In this document: in pieces, positions 63,018 to 64,000 of the stretch
Position numbering within the stretch: position 1 is the first letter of the stretch
Layout of the letters: each line of letters opens with the position of its first letter
Origin: Cognatundibacterium rivi
Lineage (GTDB): Bacteria; Pseudomonadota; Gammaproteobacteria; Burkholderiales; Burkholderiaceae_D
DNA: 64,000 nt
Assembly (NCBI RefSeq): GCF_018139565.1
Contig: NZ_JAGSPK010000003.1
Location: 372,001-436,000, forward strand
Direction: 5' to 3'
Notes under the pieces: generated by a model
The model's database searches: none
Seen by the model: the letters and a program-made list of their open reading frames with translations, nothing else
Told to the model about the DNA's origin: nothing
Translations under genes and position numbers: made by a program

Positions 63018-64000
63018 ATGCGAAAAAAAATCTTGTTGCTCAGCGTTTCTGCGGGGAGCGGGCATAAACGGGCCGCGGAAGCGCTGCTCGCCTGTGCCTT
63101 AGCCGGCGACGCAGAAGCGGAAATACGCCATCTGGATGTGATGGATTTTGTTACCGCCGGATTTCGCAAGATCTATACTGATTTTTATATCAAACTCGTC
63201 AACCGCGCTCCGCTGCTATGGGGCTATCTTTACCATGCAAGCAATGGCGCGCAGGCCAATGGCTTCCTCGAAAAACTGCGCCGTGGCGTGGAAAGACTGA
63301 ATGCCCGCCCGCTGAAGAAAATGCTGACCGGATTTCAGCCCGATGCAATTATCTGCACACATTTCCTGCCAGCAGAAATGCTGTCGCATCTGATCCGTAA
63401 ATCGGAACTGAGCTGCCCAGTGTGGGTACAAGTCACCGATTTCGACTTACACCGTATGTGGGTGCACGACAATATGGCCGGTTATTTTGCGGCGAATGCC
63501 GAAGTCGCTGAACGCATGCGCCAGAATGGCATTCCTGCGCAAAAAATCCATGTCACCGGGATTCCTGTGATGCCAGGATTCACGCAACGGCATGATCGCC
63601 GCACCTGTGCCGCAGAGTATGGCTTAGATCCCCACAAACCAACGGTGTTGCTGATGGGTGGAGGTGCCGGTGTCGGCGATCTCGACAAACTGGCTGCGCA
63701 CTTATTGCGCTCAGAGACGCCTTTTCAACTAATCACACTGGCGGGTAGTAACAAGCAGATGCTGCATAAAATGCAGGCGCTGGCAAAGCATTATCCGGGC
63801 AAGCTGCTGCCACTCGGATTCAGCAACAAGGTTGAACGTCTGATGGCTTGTGCGGATCTGGTCATTACCAAACCCGGCGGCCTGACGACCTCGGAATGCC
63901 TTGCCAGCGGCGTGGCGATGATCGTGACTTCGCCGATTCCCGGGCAGGAAGAAAGGAATGCCGATTTCTTACTCGAACAAGGTGTGGCGCTGAAAGCCCA
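63018..64000 (+). CDS. MGDG-synthase/MurG-type glycosyltransferase, partial
   Basis: About 327 residues are visible from the ATG at 63018; the end lies beyond the window. N-terminal nucleotide-sugar fold with SVSAGSGHKRAAEALL, the MGDG synthase signature, then HFLPAEM, QVTDFDLHRMW, LLMGGGAGVG and KPGGLTTSECLASG, which binds the UDP-sugar. The family makes diacylglycerol glycolipids or processive glucosyl-diacylglycerol. The acceptor is inferred as a membrane lipid. Confidence 0.85.
   Translation, partial: MRKKILLLSVSAGSGHKRAAEALLACALAGDAEAEIRHLDVMDFVTAGFRKIYTDFYIKLVNRAPLLWGYLYHASNGAQANGFLEKLRRGVERLNARPLKKMLTGFQPDAIICTHFLPAEMLSHLIRKSELSCPVWVQVTDFDLHRMWVHDNMAGYFAANAEVAERMRQNGIPAQKIHVTGIPVMPGFTQRHDRRTCAAEYGLDPHKPTVLLMGGGAGVGDLDKLAAHLLRSETPFQLITLAGSNKQMLHKMQALAKHYPGKLLPLGFSNKVERLMACADLVITKPGGLTTSECLASGVAMIVTSPIPGQEERNADFLLEQGVALKA

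Overview
The window looks like chromosomal DNA of a betaproteobacterium, most likely Oxalobacteraceae (Herminiimonas or Janthinobacterium type). This rests on protein family content, moderate GC by eye, dense same-strand packing and the richness in arsenic and heavy-metal genes. It is a family-level impression, not an identification. I saw no rRNA, tRNA, insertion sequence, phage gene or CRISPR array.

Layout. 1-4116 (minus): arsenic operon arsR-arsC-arsB-arsH-arsA, with arsA running off the left edge, driven by a promoter whose -10 lies inside a clear ArsR-type palindrome. 4483-16128: a peptidoglycan-recycling island on both strands. It holds an L,D-transpeptidase, MurQ etherase, a LysR regulator, a beta-lactamase-fold serine hydrolase, a D-Ala-D-Ala dipeptidase, a peptide-binding protein, an AstE-like zinc amidohydrolase, an AmpG-type permease, a BadF/BcrAD-type sugar kinase, an AmiD-like amidase lipoprotein and a VanY-type carboxypeptidase. 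16281-19571: two tiny membrane proteins, an HDOD protein, CreA and an APC permease. 19883-22758: DUF2946 protein and an OprC/NosA-type copper receptor. 23994-28896: MacAB-type exporter with its own outer-membrane channel. 29071-32202: M28 peptidase, GNAT acetyltransferase, MarC.

32223-35279: CadR/PbrR-type MerR regulator divergent from a Zn/Cd/Pb P1B-ATPase, with a typical 19-bp-spacer MerR promoter. 35726-38020: membrane EAL phosphodiesterase with a degenerate GGDEF. 38212-40003: NemR-like TetR repressor and Old Yellow Enzyme reductase, each preceded by the same 15-bp operator. 40179-48233: sensor kinase, NtrC-type activator and a five-gene ABC efflux operon. A sigma-54 promoter with two enhancer-like palindromes 21 bp apart sits at the head of the efflux operon, so the two-component pair very probably controls it. 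48402-51620: a mercury-MerR-like regulator lacking one of the three Hg ligands, divergent from a copper ATPase carrying two YHS domains and a further metal-binding domain. 51915-57350: a secreted phosphoesterase, a TonB-dependent receptor and a secreted metallophosphatase in tandem, possibly a phosphate-ester scavenging set. 57629-64000: GMP reductase, a lipoprotein with a TonB C-terminal domain, orphan CheW, TcdA, a hemerythrin-like protein, PdxH and a truncated MurG/MGDG-type glycosyltransferase.

The most unusual signals are regulatory: (1) the sigma-54 promoter/enhancer set plus a four-fold 11-bp-phased TGTCC array inside the first efflux-operon gene; (2) a related repeat with RcnR/FrmR-like G-tract palindromes next to two separate metal-resistance loci; (3) the MerR/copper-ATPase pair with a mer-like operator; (4) the compact peptidoglycan-recycling island.
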